The notes: a model not told the origin generated them from the letters alone. DNA of 64,000 nucleotides from Symsagittifera roscoffensis (GCF_963678635.1 NC_087067.1:33268401-33332400), one strand, 5' to 3'. Shown: positions 32,981 to 45,285, counted from the stretch's first letter. Made by a program: numbers and translations.

Positions 32981-33316
32981 AAAAGCAACTGACAGTATCC
33001 TGGCTGGTATTCAATCATATGCCACTTACAGTGGATGTGCGGCTATCATGCCATAGATGGTCATTCAAGGCACCTTGTACACGCTCCATAGGTTTTGACC
33101 AGCTGATTTGGCCATAAAACACATTGGGCCAAAAAAATTCCAAACAATGTCAATTTTCAGTATTTTGTTTGAAATGCATAAATTATAACGTGAGCGTGCA
33201 AAATTTTACATGGTATAAGAGCATATTTTTACTCTCGCGCGAGGGCGAGTGTTTTAAAAGTAATGTACATAGACATAAGCTAGTAAGGATATAAATAAAA
33301 GCGGAGTAACTCAAAT

Positions 33317-33435
33317 GCCTACGACCATACCATGTTGAATGCACCGGTTCTCGTCCGATCACCGAAGTTAAGCAACATTGGGCCTGGTTAGTACTTGGAT
33401 GGGAGACCGCCTGGGAACACCAGGTGTTGTAGGCT
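33317..33435 (+). rRNA. 5S ribosomal RNA
   Basis: Reads the same as the reference. Confidence 0.98.
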
Positions 33436-34158
33436 TTTATTTAAAGCAAAAGTAATTCTTTTTATTTTATGCGCTAAGAGTTATTGCTGTTTAAAGTTCG
33501 GTGATGTCAAAAAGTTAAGCCTAATCGAGCGTGGTGCAAAAATTTTCAATGGGTCAAATTTTGGCCAAAACAAAAGAAAACCGAAAAATTGCTTTTGCAG
33601 TATCAATTTTGTGTACAATCAGCTGCTGATAGGTCAAAAATAATGGAGATAACTTTTGGGGTTTTTGAGTTATAGCCTTTTGAATTTCGGTGATGTCAAA
33701 AAAATAAGCCCAATCGAGCCTGGTGAATTGCGCGAACGGCCATAACTTGCCCAAAAATTTTAAAATTTCCAAATTTTATTATTTGGATCACAAGATCATA
33801 GTCAAATCTTGGGGGACTGAGAAAATGAACCAATTTCATCGGTCCAACAAAAAGTTATGAGCTTTTGAAATCTCGGTGGTACCAAAAAGTTAAGCCTAAT
33901 CGAGCGTGGTGCAAAAAATGAAATTTTCAAAATTTTTGTTTTTATTTCGTTCAAAGTTCATTTTTTTCATCTTGTTTCATAAATTTGAGCTCAGGACAAT
34001 TCCAACGAGCCCAAAACGACGTTTGTAGCTCAAGTGTACGTGGAGTAATCATCAGTTGAAAAATTGGGGGGACCCGAATTTCGGCCATTTTGGACGAAAA
34101 TCGGCCTAAAAGCTAACTTGTTAGTGCAATTTTTTTTCTTGCATTTTTCAAGAGAATT

Positions 34159-34255
34159 GGGCTGCCCTCCGCTGTCGCAGAGTGCATTCACAGAAAATTT
34201 ATCAAATAGATTTGAATACTTACCTATTTAATAAGTTTATCACAACAATTAGGCT
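34159..34255 (-). ncRNA. Candidate SL RNA gene
   Basis: Leader end at 34224. The Sm-like site ends CTGTGA instead of CTTTGA; stems normal. Confidence 0.62.
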
Positions 34256-34591
34256 AAAAGCAACTGACAGTATCCTGGCTGGTATTCAATCATATGCCAC
34301 TTACAGTGGATGTGCGGCTATCATGCCATAGATGGTCATTCAAGGCACCTTGTACACGCTCCATAGGTTTTGACCAGCTGAATTGGCCATAAAACACATT
34401 GGGCCAAAAAAATTCCAAACAATGTCAGTTTTCAGTATTTTGTTTGAAATGCATAAATTATAACGTGAGCGTGCAAAATTTTACATGGCATAAGAGCATA
34501 TTTTTACTCTCGCGCGAGGGCGAGTGTTTTAAAAGTAACGTACATAGACATAAGCTAGTAAGGATATAAGTGAAAGCGGAGTAACTCAAAT

Positions 34592-34710
34592 GCCTACGAC
34601 CATACCATGTTGAATGCACCGGTTCTCGTCCGATCACCGAAGTTAAGCAACATTGGGCCTGGTTAGTACTTGGATGGGAGACCGCCTGGGAACACCAGGT
34701 GTTGTAGGCT
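34592..34710 (+). rRNA. 5S ribosomal RNA, terminator reduced to TTT
   Basis: The transcribed part matches the reference, but the terminator is GGCTTTATTT (three Ts) and the promoter box is TATAAG rather than TATAAA. First of three consecutive units with this pair of changes. Confidence 0.96.
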
Positions 34711-34770
34711 TTATTTAAAGCAAAAGTAATTCTTTTACTTTTATGCGCTAAGAGTTATTGCTGTTTAAAT

Positions 34771-35007
34771 TTCGGTGATGTCAAAAAAATAAGCCCAATC
34801 GAGCCTGGTGAATTGCGCGAACGGCCATAACTTGCCCAAAAATTTTAAAATTTCCAAATTTTATTATTTGAATCACAAGATCATAGTCAAATCTTGGGGG
34901 ACTGAGAAAATGAACCAATTTCGTCGGTCCAACACAAAGTTATAAGCTTTTGAAATCTCGGTGATACCAAAAAGTTAAGCCTAATCGAGCGTGGTGCAAA
35001 AAAAAAA
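34771..35007. repeat. Subrepeat insert lacking the first subrepeat (1090-bp unit type)
   Basis: The insert begins with the second subrepeat head (GTCAAAAAAATAAGCCC) directly behind CTGTTTAAAT, as expected after unequal exchange between heads 1 and 2. The same structure is seen in the units with 5S at 23533, 32228, 35682 and 36772. Head 3 here is followed by an all-A tract instead of AATGAAATT. Confidence 0.8.
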
Positions 35008-35248
35008 ATTTTCAAAATTTTTGTTTTTTTTTTCGTTCAAAGTTCATTTTTTTCATCTCGTTTCATAAATTTGAGCTCAGGACAATTCCAACGAGCCCAA
35101 AACGACGTTTGTAGCTCTAGTGTACGTGGAGTAATCATCAGTTGAAAATTTGGGGGGACCCGAATATCGGCCATTTTGGACGAAAATCGGCCTAAAAGCT
35201 AACTTTTATGTTAGTGCAATTTTTTTTCTTGCATTTTTCAAGAGAATG

Positions 35249-35345
35249 GGGCTGCCTTCCGCTGTCGCAGAGTGCATTCAAAGAAAACTTATCAAATAGA
35301 TTTGAATACTTACCTATTTAATAAGTTTATCACAACAATTAGGCT
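35249..35345 (-). ncRNA. Candidate SL RNA gene
   Basis: Leader end at 35314. Core stem kept; the base of the 3' hairpin has GAAGGC for GAGGGC. Shared with the next two units. Confidence 0.63.
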
Positions 35346-35681
35346 AAAAGCAACTGGCAGTATCCTGGCTGGTATTCAATCATATGCCACTTACAGTGGA
35401 TGTGCGGCTATCATGCCATAGATGGTCATTCAAGGCACCTTGTACACGCTCCATAGGTTTTGACCAGCTGATTTGGCCATAAAACACATTGGGCCAAAAA
35501 AATTCCAAACAATGTCAGTTTTCAGTATTTTGTTTGAAATGCATAAATTATAACGTGAGCGTGCAAAATTTTACATGGCATAAGAGCATATTTTTACTCT
35601 CGCGCGAGGGCGAGTGTTTTAAAAGTAACGTACATAGACATAAGCTAGTAAGGATATAAGTGAAAGCGGAGTAACTCAAAT

Positions 35682-35800
35682 GCCTACGACCATACCATGT
35701 TGAATGCACCGGTTCTCGTCCGATCACCGAAGTTAAGCAACATTGGGCCTGGTTAGTACTTGGATGGGAGACCGCCTGGGAACACCAGGTGTTGTAGGCT
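35682..35800 (+). rRNA. 5S ribosomal RNA, terminator reduced to TTT
   Basis: Transcribed part as reference; TTT terminator and TATAAG box as in the copy at 34592. Confidence 0.96.
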
Positions 35801-36338
35801 TTATTTAAAGCAAAAGTAATTCTTTTACTTTTATGCGCTAAGAGTTATTGCTGTTTAAATTTCGGTGATGTCAAAAAAATAAGCCCAATCGAGCCTGGTG
35901 AATTGCGCGAACGGCCATAACTTGCCCAAAAATTTTAAAATTTCCAAATTTTATTATTTGAATCACAAGATCATAGTCAAATCTTGGGGGACTGAGAAAA
36001 TGAACCATTTTCGTCGGTCCAACACAAAGTTATAAGCTTTTGAAATCTCGGTGATACCAAAAAGTTAAGCCTAATCGAGCGTGGTGCAAAAAATAAAATT
36101 TTCAAAATTTTTGTTTTTTTTTCGTTCAAAGTTCATTTTTTTCATCTCGTTTCATAAATTTGAGCTCAGGATAATTCCAACGAGCCCAAAACGACGTTTG
36201 TAGCTCTAGTGTACGTGGAGTAATCATCAGTTGAAAATTTGGGGGGACCCGAATATCGGCCATTTTGGACGAAAATCGGCCTAAAAGCTAACTTTTAAGT
36301 TAGTGCAATTTTTTTTTCTTGCATTTTTCAAGAGAATG

Positions 36339-36435
36339 GGGCTGCCTTCCGCTGTCGCAGAGTGCATTCAAAGAAAACTTATCAAATAGATTTGAATACT
36401 TACCTATTTAATAAGTTTATCACAACAATTAGGCT
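36339..36435 (-). ncRNA. Candidate SL RNA gene
   Basis: Leader end at 36404; same form as the locus at 35249. Confidence 0.63.
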
Positions 36436-36771
36436 AAAAGCAACTGGCAGTATCCTGGCTGGTATTCAATCATATGCCACTTACAGTGGATGTGCGGCTA
36501 TCGTGCCATAGATGGTCATTCAAGGCACCTTGTACACGCTCCATAGGTTTTGACCAGCTGATTTGGCCATAAAACACATTGGGCCAAAAAAATTCCAAAC
36601 AATGTCAGTTTTCAGTATTTTGTTTGAAATGCATAAATTATAACGTGAGCGTGCAAAATTTTACATGGCATAAGAGCATATTTTTACTCTCGCGCGAGGG
36701 CGAGTGTTTTAAAAGTAACGTACATAGACATAAGCTAGTAAGGATATAAGTGAAAGCGGAGTAACTCAAAT

Positions 36772-36890
36772 GCCTACGACCATACCATGTTGAATGCACC
36801 GGTTCTCGTCCGATCACCGAAGTTAAGCAACATTGGGCCTGGTTAGTACTTGGATGGGAGACCGCCTGGGAACACCAGGTGTTGTAGGCT
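36772..36890 (+). rRNA. 5S ribosomal RNA, terminator reduced to TTT
   Basis: Transcribed part as reference; TTT terminator and TATAAG box as in the two copies to its left. Confidence 0.96.
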
Positions 36891-37428
36891 TTATTTAAAG
36901 CAAAAGTAATTCTTTTACTTTTATGCGCTAAGAGTTATTGCTGTTTAAATTTCGGTGATGTCAAAAAAATAAGCCCAATCGAGCCTGGTGAATTGCGCGA
37001 ACGGCCATAACTTGCCCAAAAATTTTAAAATTTCCAAATTTTATTATTTGAATCACAAGATCATAGTCAAATCTTGGGGGACTGAGAAAATGAACCATTT
37101 TCGTCGGTCCAACACAAAGTTATAAGCTTTTGAAATCTCGGTGATACCAAAAAGTTAAGCCTAATCGAGCGTGGTGCAAAAAATAAAATTTTCAAAATTT
37201 TTGTTTTTTTTTCGTTCAAAGTTCATTTTTTTCATCTCGTTTCATAAATTTGAGCTCAGGATAATTCCAACGAGCCCAAAACGACGTTTGTAGCTCTAGT
37301 GTACGTGGAGTAATCATCAGTTGAAAATTTGGGGGGACCCGAATATCGGCCATTTTGGACGAAAATCGGCCTAAAAGCTAACTTTTAAGTTAGTGCAATT
37401 TTTTTTTCTTGCATTTTTCAAGAGAATG

Positions 37429-37525
37429 GGGCTGCCTTCCGCTGTCGCAGAGTGCATTCAAAGAAAACTTATCAAATAGATTTGAATACTTACCTATTTA
37501 ATAAGTTTATCACAACAATTAGGCT
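37429..37525 (-). ncRNA. Candidate SL RNA gene
   Basis: Leader end at 37494; same form as the locus at 35249. Confidence 0.63.
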
Positions 37526-37861
37526 AAAAGCAACTGGCAGTATCCTGGCTGGTATTCAATCATATGCCACTTACAGTGGATGTGCGGCTATCGTGCCATA
37601 GATGGTCATTCAAGGCACCTTGTACACGCTCCATAGGTTTTGACCAGCTGATTTGGCCATAAAACACATTGGGCCAAAAAAATTCCAAACAATGTCAATT
37701 TTCAGTATTTTGTTTGAAATGCATAAATTATAACGTGAGCGTGCAAAATTTTACATGGTATAAGAGCATATTTTTACTCTCGCGCGAGGGCGATTGTTTT
37801 AAAAGTAATGTACATAGACATAAGCTAGTAAGGATATAAATGAAAGCGGAGTAACTCAAAT

Positions 37862-37980
37862 GCCTACGACCATACCATGTTGAATGCACCGGTTCTCGTC
37901 CGATCACCGAAGTTAAGCAACATTGGGCCTGGTTAGTACTTAGATGGGAGACCGCCTGGGAACACCAGGTGTTGTAGGCT
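37862..37980 (+). rRNA. 5S ribosomal RNA, variant G81A
   Basis: ACTTGGATGGG has become ACTTAGATGGG; normal TTTT terminator. Confidence 0.95.
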
Positions 37981-38704
37981 TTTATTTAAAGCAAGTGTAA
38001 TTCTTTTTCTTTTATGCGCTAAGAGTTATTGCTGTTTAAAGTTCGGTGATGTCAAAAAGTTAAGCCTAATCGAGCGTGGTGCAAAAATTTTCAATTGGTC
38101 AAATTTTGGCCAAAACAAAAGAAAACCGAATTTTTTTTTTTTGCAGTATCAATTTTGTGTACAATCAGCTGCTGATAGGTCAAAAATAATGGAGATAACT
38201 TTTGGGGTTTTTGAGTTATAGCCTTTTGAATTTCGGTGATGTCAAAAAAATAAGCCCAATCGAGCCTGGTGAATTGCGCGAACGGCCATAACTTGCCCAA
38301 AAATTTTAAAATTTCCAAAATTTATTATTTGGATCACAAGATCATAGTCAAATCTTGGGGGACTGAGAAAATGAACCAATTTCGTCGGTCCAATACAAAG
38401 TTATAAGCTTTTGAAATCTCGGTGATACCAAAAAGTTAAGCCTAATCGAGCGTGGTGCAAAAAATGAAATTTTCAAAATTTTTGTTTTTTTTTCGTTCAA
38501 AGTTCATTTTTTTCATCTTGTTTCATAAATTTGAGCTCAGGACAATTCCAACGAGCCCAAAACGACGTTTGTAGCTCAAGTGTACGTGGAGTAATCATCA
38601 GTTGAAAAATTGGGGGGACCCGAATTTCGGCCATTTTGGACGAAAATCGGCCTAAAAGCTAACTTGTTAGTGCAATTTTTTTTCTTGCATTTTTCAAGAG
38701 AATT

Positions 38705-38801
38705 GGGCTGCCCTCCGCTGTCGCAGAGTGCATTCAAAGAAAACTTATCAAATAGATTTGAATACTTACCTATTTAATAAGTTTATCACAACAATTAGGC
38801 T
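38705..38801 (-). ncRNA. Candidate SL RNA gene
   Basis: Leader end at 38770; standard right-hand form. Confidence 0.66.
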
Positions 38802-39137
38802 AAAAGCAACTGACAGTATCCTGGCTGGTATTCAATCATATGCCACTTACAGTGGATCTGCGGCTATCATGCCATAGATGGTCATTCAAGGCACCTTGTA
38901 CACGCTCCATAGGTTTTGACCAGCTGATTTGGCCATAAAACACATTGGGCCAAAAAAATTCCAAACAATGTCAATTTTCAGTATTTTGTTTGAAATGCAT
39001 AAATTATAACGTGAGCGTGCAAAATTTTACATGGTATAAGGGCATATTTTTACTCTCGCGCGAGGGCGACTGTTTTAAAAGTAATGTACATAGACATAAG
39101 CTAGTAAGGATATAAATGAAAGCGGAGTAACTCAAAT

Positions 39138-39256
39138 GCCTACGACCATACCATGTTGAATGCACCGGTTCTCGTCCGATCACCGAAGTTAAGCAACCTT
39201 GGGCCTGGTTAGTACTTGGATGGGAGACCGCCTGGGAACACCAGGTGTTGTAGGCT
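39138..39256 (+). rRNA. 5S ribosomal RNA, variant A61C
   Basis: GCAACATTGGG has become GCAACCTTGGG. Heads the unit that carries the second LINE. Confidence 0.95.
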
Positions 39257-39985
39257 TTTATTTAAAGCAAAAGTAATTCTTTTACTTTTATGCGCTAAGA
39301 GTTATTGCTGTTTAAAGTTCGGTGATGTCAAAAAGTTAAGCCTAATCGAGCGTGGTGCAAAAATTTTCAATGGGTCAAATTTTGGCCAAAACAAAAGAAA
39401 ACCGAAAAATTTCTTTTGCAGTATCAATTTTGTGTACAATCAGCTGCTGATAGGTCAAAAATAATGGAGATAACTTTTGGGGTTTTTGAGTTATAGCCTT
39501 TTGAATTTCGGTGATGTCAAAAAAATAAGCCCAATCGAGCCTGGTGAATTGCGCGAACGGCCATAACTTGCCCAAAAATTTTAAAATTTCCAAATTTTAT
39601 TATTTGGATCACAAGATCATAGTCAAATCTTGGGGGACTGAGAAAATGAACCAATTTCGTCGGTCCAACACAAAGTTATAAGCTTTTGAAATCTCGGTGA
39701 TACCAAAAAGTTAAGCCTAATCGAGCGTGGTGCAAAAAATGAAATTTTCAAAATTTTTGTTTTTTTTTTCGTTCAAAGTTCATTTTTTTCATCTTGTTTC
39801 ATAAATTTGAGCTCAGGATAATTCCAACGAGCCCAAAACGACGTTTGTAGCTCAAGTGTACGTGGAGTAATCATCAGTTGAAAATTTGGGGGGACCCGAA
39901 TTTCGGCCAATTTGGACGAAAATCGGCCTAAAAGCTATATTTTTAAGTTAGTGCCATTTTTTTTCTTGCATTTTTCAAGAAAATT

Positions 39986-40082
39986 GGGCTGCCCTCCACT
40001 GTCGCAGAGTGCATTCAAAGAAAACTTATAAAATAGATTTGAATACTTACCTATTTAATAAGTTTATCACAACAATTAGGCT
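39986..40082 (-). pseudogene. SL RNA gene split from its promoter by LINE copy 2
   Basis: Leader end at 40051, LINE junction at 40082/40083: again exactly 31 nt upstream. The 3' stem keeps pairing through a G-U (GTGGAG arm); hairpin II has one mismatch. Confidence 0.62.
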
Positions 40083-41957
40083 TTCAAATAATTTATTAAC
40101 GATTATAATTACAAATTACAAAAAAGGAAAGCAATTAGTTACACATATTTAGTTACATTAGCAGAAAAACAATACGACATCAAATGTAATATAATACACC
40201 ATGAAGAAAATCATTTTATGGAATGGAACCAAGTTTTTTGAGATATTCAGATGTATCTTGACACCATGATGATATCAGCTTAGCTACAATGTATTTCATG
40301 CCTATTACATTTTCTTCAACAAGCAGATCTTTTATTGAATTGAAATTAAGTTTTTCTTTAAAAGTAGAGCAGTTTTCACAAGCGAAAAACAAATGTTGCA
40401 TGGTTTCGAACTCTCTTTCACAAGAGTAACAAAGAGGGTGGTCCACCAAATTTTTAATCCATTTCCTGGGCTTATCCAGATAACTGTTTAAGAAAAATAA
40501 GGAGAGAATGTTTTTATCTAGGGGGGTGAACTTTTTATGTTTCCATATTTTGGTTAGGATTTGAAAAATCAAAGATTTGTCTGATAGATTAAGATCCGGG
40601 TAGAAATTCGCAATTTTACTAGCTATAACCTTCGTTTTATAATTTGGAAGTTAAAATGTTTTTAAAAAGTTTTTTTTAATTAAGAAATTTTTGAAGGATC
40701 TAAAAATCTTAGATTTTTTGAAGTAGATCACTTCTTTGTTGCTACCCAAGGTATTAAGTAGGGATACCATGTCGAAAATTTTTGCAGCCGCAATATAAAA
40801 ATTTAAATTTTTGAAGCCTGTGCCTCCATTATTGGAAGGTATAAGATCTGCTTATTGATTGAATGTTTTCCTCCAAGCCATACACTGTTAATCAATTTCA
40901 TTTCTAACCTATCAATGAAAGTTTTTGTCAACTCCAAGTGCCTCATCACATATACGAGTCTTGATGTCATAAAAGTCTCAATATTCAGGCTTCGCGCCCG
41001 GATAGTCATACATTTTAAGCTGAATTTAGCTGAATTATTAATCGTATCTTCCAATATCTTGGTTTTAATTTTCAATGAATCATTCAAGCTTAAGCGTATG
41101 CCTAATAATTTAAGGGCTGATACTTTCTTCAACTGTTTAGGCACGAAACCTAAACTCAGAACTTTGGTTTTATCTACATTTATAGCAAGTTTTGATACCA
41201 AATTGAACTTATTGATTTCATCAAGTAAATTTCCGATACAAGCGCGTTTAATGAAAACACTTATATCATCGGCGTAGGCCACAATTTTAAGTGCTTGGTT
41301 GGATTTGATAGAATTATTATAGCGTATGGCTTGGAGTAAAGGTTCCATTCCTAAAATGAACAAAAGCGCCGAAAGAGGGCATCCTTGTTTAATCCCATTG
41401 TCGACTCTAATTGATCGTGATAGGTAGCCACCTATTTCTATCATCGCTTTGGTATCAGTATATATGATGGATATCAAAGAAGTTATGATTTCTGGACAGC
41501 CTATGGCTGTTAAAACGTTCAAAATGTAATCACGGTCCATACGGTCAAAAGCCTTACTGAAATCGATGGCTACCACACAATTAGATTTTCCGAGTTTTTC
41601 TTGAGCTAATCTAGCCTTAATTATGGCTGTATGAATACTGCGCTTTGGCAAATAAGCAAGTTGATGTTTGCGTATTAGATTATTTAAAGGGTCTCTTAAA
41701 CGAGATGCCAGAACATGGGAAAGAATTTTGAGATCAGTGTTAAGGAGGCTTATTGGTCGGAATTCGTCCACATTTAAACTGTTTTCAATTTTTGGGATGA
41801 GTTTTATTATTGAAATGAGAAATGCCCTAGGTGCCGCTTTATTGTAGCACATCGAGTTAAATAATTCAGCGAGCAACGGAGCGAAAAAATTTGAGTGGCT
41901 TTTATACAAGTCTGAAGTAAGACCATCAGATCCAGGTGCGCTATTTTTATTTAATTT
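40083..41957 (-). mobile_element. LINE (L1/Tx1-like) copy 2, 5'-truncated, inside an SL gene
   Basis: Same family as copy 1 with an almost identical 3' region and the same 3' junction (AATTAGGCT|TTCAAATAAT). It is truncated at the start of RT and joined to TGCGCTAAGAG, a point behind where the next 5S gene should stand. About 485 bp of array, including one 5S gene, are therefore missing. Internal deletions relative to copy 1 occur around 40650 (roughly 95 bp) and 40834 (4 bp). Confidence 0.92.
40216..41957 (-). pseudogene. LINE ORF2 fragment: near-complete reverse transcriptase
   Basis: The frame runs from the truncation point at about 41957 (NSAPGSDGLTSDLYK) and shows the RT blocks in order: FRPISLLNTDLKILSHVLASRL, read here only in part (FRPISLL...ASRL), AIDFSKAFDRMD, GIKQGCPLSALLF and YADD (41265-41276). 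A 4-nt deletion near 40834 shifts the frame (stop at 40803), and a ~95-bp deletion near 40650 removes part of the following domain. The C-terminal knuckle (40378-40431) is intact in another frame. No endonuclease or ORF1 is present. Confidence 0.92.
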
Positions 41958-42647
41958 ATTTGCGCTAAGAGTTATTGCTGTTTAAAGTTCGGTGATGTCA
42001 AAAAGTTAAGCCTAATCGAGCGTGGTGGGAAAATTTTCAATGGGTCAAATTTTGGCCAAAACAAAAGAAAACCGAAAAATTTCTTTTGCAGTATCATTTT
42101 TGTGTACAATCAGCTGCTGATAGGTCAAAAATAATGGAGATAACTTTTGGGGTTTTTGAGTTATAGCCTTTTGAATTTCGGTGATGTCAAAAAAATAAGC
42201 CCAATCGAGCCTGTTGAATTGCGCGAACGGCCATAACTTGCCCAAAAATTTTAAAATTTCCAAATTTTATTATTTGGATCACAAGATCATAGTCAAATCT
42301 TGGGGGACTGAGAAAATGAACCAATTTCGTAGGTCCAACACAAAGTTATAAGCTTTTGAAATCTCGGTGATACCAAAAAGTTAAGCCTAATCGAGCGTGG
42401 TGCAAAAAATGAAATTTTCAAAATTTTTGTTTTTTTTTCGTTCAAAGTTCATTTTTTCCATCTTGTTTCATAAATTTGAGCTCAGGAAAATTCCAACGAG
42501 CCCAAAACGACGTTTGTAGCTCAAGTGTACGTGGAGTAATCATCAGTTGAAAATTTGGGGGGACGAATTTCGGCCATTTTGGACGAAAATCGGCTTAAAA
42601 GCTAACTTGTTAGTGCAATTTTTTTTCTTGCATTTTTCAAGAAAATT

Positions 42648-42744
42648 GGGCTGCCCTCCGCTGTCGCAGAGTGCATTCAAAGAAAACTTATCAAATAGAT
42701 TGGAATACTTACCTATTTAATAAGTTTATCACAACAATTAGGCT
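42648..42744 (-). ncRNA. Candidate SL RNA gene in a unit without 5S
   Basis: Leader end at 42713. Lies in the partial unit right of LINE copy 2, whose 5S gene was deleted. Hairpin II has one mismatch (TCCAA arm); the rest is standard. Confidence 0.62.
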
Positions 42745-43080
42745 AAAAGCAACTGACAGTATCCTGGCTGGTATTCAATCATATGCCACTTACAGTGGAT
42801 GTGCGGCTATCATGCCATAGATGGTCATTCAAGGCACCTTGTACACGCTCCATAGGTTTTGACCAGCTGATTTGGCCATAAAACACATTGGGCCAAAAAA
42901 ATTCCAAACAATGTCAGTTTTCAGTATTTTGTTTGAAATGCATAAATTATAACGTGAGCGTGCAAAATTTTACATGGTATAAGAGCATATTTTTACTCAC
43001 GCGCGAGGGCGACTGTTTTAAAAGTAATGTACATAGACATAAGCTAGTAAGGATATAAATGAAAGCGGAGTAACTCAAAT

Positions 43081-43199
43081 GCCTACGACCATACCATGTT
43101 GAATGCACCGGTTCTCGTCCGATCACCGAAGTTAAGCAACATTGGGCCTGGTTAGTACTTGGATGGGAGACCGCCTGGGAACACCAGGTGTTGTAGGCT
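43081..43199 (+). rRNA. 5S ribosomal RNA
   Basis: Reads the same as the reference; first 5S after the second LINE. Confidence 0.98.
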
Positions 43200-43920
43200 T
43201 TTATTTAAAGCAAAAGTAATTCTTTTACTTTTATGCGCTAAGAGTTATTGCTGTTTAAAGTTCGGTGATGTCAAAAAGTTAAGCCTAATCGAGCGTGGTG
43301 CAAAAATTTTCAATTGGTCAAATTTTGGCCAAAACAAAAGAAAACCGAATTTTTTTTTTTGCAGTATCAATTTTGTGTACAATCAGCTGCTGATAGGTCA
43401 AAAATAATGGAGATAACTTTTGGGGTTTTTGAGTTATAGCCTTTTGAATTTCGGTGATGTCAAAAAAATAAGCCCAATCGAGCCTGGTGAATTGCGCGAA
43501 CGGCCATAACTTGCCCAAAAATTTTAAAATTTCCAAATTTTATTATTTGGATCACAAGATCATAGTCAAATCTTGGGGGACTGAGAAAATGAACCAATTT
43601 CGTCGGTCCAACACAAAGTTATAAGCTTTTGAAATCTCGGTGATACCAAAAAGTTAAGCCTAATCGAGCGTGGTGCAAAAAATGAAATTTTCAAAATTTT
43701 TGTTTTTTTTTCGTTCAAAGTTCATTTTTTTCATCTCGTTTCATAAATTTGAGCTCAGGAAAATTCCAACGAGCCCAAAACGACGTTTGTAGCTCAAGTG
43801 TACGTGGAGTAATCATCAGTTGAAAATTTGGGGGGACCCGAATTTCGGCCATTTTGGACGAAAATCGGCCTAAAAGCTAACTTGTTAGTGCAATTTTTTT
43901 TCTTGCATTTTTCAAGAGAA
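43200..43920. other. Spacer between 5S and SL genes in a long unit (representative)
   Basis: Between the 5S gene at 43081 and the SL-like gene at 43923: the TTTT terminator, the subrepeat insert, a segment common to both unit types (TTTGAGCTCAGGACAATTCC region, GGGGGGACCCG, then CGGCCATTTTGGACG), the shortened inverted repeat CTAACTTGTTAG and a T8 run. I see no protein-coding signal. The recurring short open frames start in the 5S gene and drift freely with spacer indels. Confidence 0.6.
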
Positions 43921-43922
43921 TT

Positions 43923-44019
43923 GGGCTGCCCTCCGCTGTCGCAGAGTGCATTCAAAGAAAACTTATCAAATAGATTTGAATACTTACCTATTTAATAAGT
44001 TTATCACAACAATTAGGCT
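43923..44019 (-). ncRNA. Candidate SL RNA gene
   Basis: Leader end at 43988; standard right-hand form. Confidence 0.66.
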
Positions 44020-44355
44020 AAAAGCAACTGACAGTATCCTGGCTGGTATTCAATCATATGCCACTTACAGTGGATGTGCGGCTATCATGCCATAGATGGT
44101 CATTCAAGGCACCTTGTACACGCTCCATAGGTTTTGACCAGCTGATTTGGCCATAAAACACATTGGGCCAAAAAAATTCCAAACAATGTCAATTTTCAGT
44201 ATTTTGTTTGAAATGCATAAATTATAACGTGAGCGTGCAAAATTTTACATGGTATAAGAGCATATTTTTACTCTCGCGCGAGGGCGACTGTTTTAAAAGT
44301 AATGTGCATAGACATAAGCTAGTAAGGATATAAATGAAAGCGGAGTAACTCAAAT

Positions 44356-44474
44356 GCCTACGACCATACCATGTTGAATGCACCGGTTCTCGTCCGATCA
44401 CCGAAGTTAAGCAACATTGGGCCTGGTTAGTACTTGGATGGGAGACCGCCTGGGAACACCAGGTGTTGCAGGCT
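44356..44474 (+). rRNA. 5S ribosomal RNA, variant T114C
   Basis: GTTGTAGGC has become GTTGCAGGC, which breaks helix I pair A5-T114. Confidence 0.95.
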
Positions 44475-45188
44475 TTTATTTAAAGCAAAAGTAATTCTTT
44501 TACTTTTATGCGCTAAGAGTTATTGCTGTTTAAATTTCGGTGATGTCAAAAAGTTAAGCCTAATCGAGCGTGGTGCAAAAATTTTCAATGGGTCAAATTT
44601 TGGCCAAAACAAAAGAAAATCGAAATTTTTTTTTTGCAGTATCAATTTTGTGTACAATCAGCTGCTGATAGGTCAAAATAATGGAGATAACTTTTGGGGT
44701 TTTTGAGTTATAGCCTTTTGAATTTCGGTGATGTCAAAAAAATAAGCCCAATCGAGCCTGGTGAATTGCGCGAACGGCCATAACTTGCTCAAAATTTTTA
44801 AAATTTCCAAATTTTATTATTTGGATCACAAGATCATAGTCAAATCTTGGGGGACTGAGAAAATGAACCAACTTCGTCGGTCCAACACAAAGTTATAAGC
44901 TTTTGAAATCTCGGTGATACCAAAAAGTTAAGCCTAATCGAGCGTGGTGCAAAAAATGAAAATTTCAAAATTTTTTTTTCGATCATAGTTCATTTTTTTC
45001 ATCTTGTTTCATAAATTTGAGCTCAGGACAATTCCAACGAGCCCAAAACGACGTTTGTAGCTCAAATGTACGTGGAGTAATCATCAGTTGAAAATTTGGG
45101 GGAACCCGAATTTCGGCCATTTTGGACGAAAATCGGCCTAAAAGCTAACTTGTTTGTGCAATTTTTTCTTGCATTTTTCAAGAGAAGT

Positions 45189-45285
45189 GGGCTGCCCTCC
45201 GCTGTCGCAGAGTGCATTCAAAGAAAACTTATCAAATAGATTTGAATACTTACCTATTTAATAAGTTTATCACAACAATTAGGCT
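45189..45285 (-). ncRNA. Candidate SL RNA gene
   Basis: Leader end at 45254; standard right-hand form. Confidence 0.66.

Larger units (their letters stand above)
23227..40082. repeat. 5S/SL tandem array, block 2 (1090-1281-bp units)
   Basis: The array resumes after the first LINE at TCAATCATAT, within the region upstream of the SL gene. Fourteen 5S genes follow at spacings of 1251-1281 bp (three-subrepeat units) or 1089-1090 bp (one subrepeat lost: 5S at 23533, 32228, 34592, 35682, 36772). Units here differ much more from one another than in block 1. The block ends at the second LINE. Confidence 0.96.
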
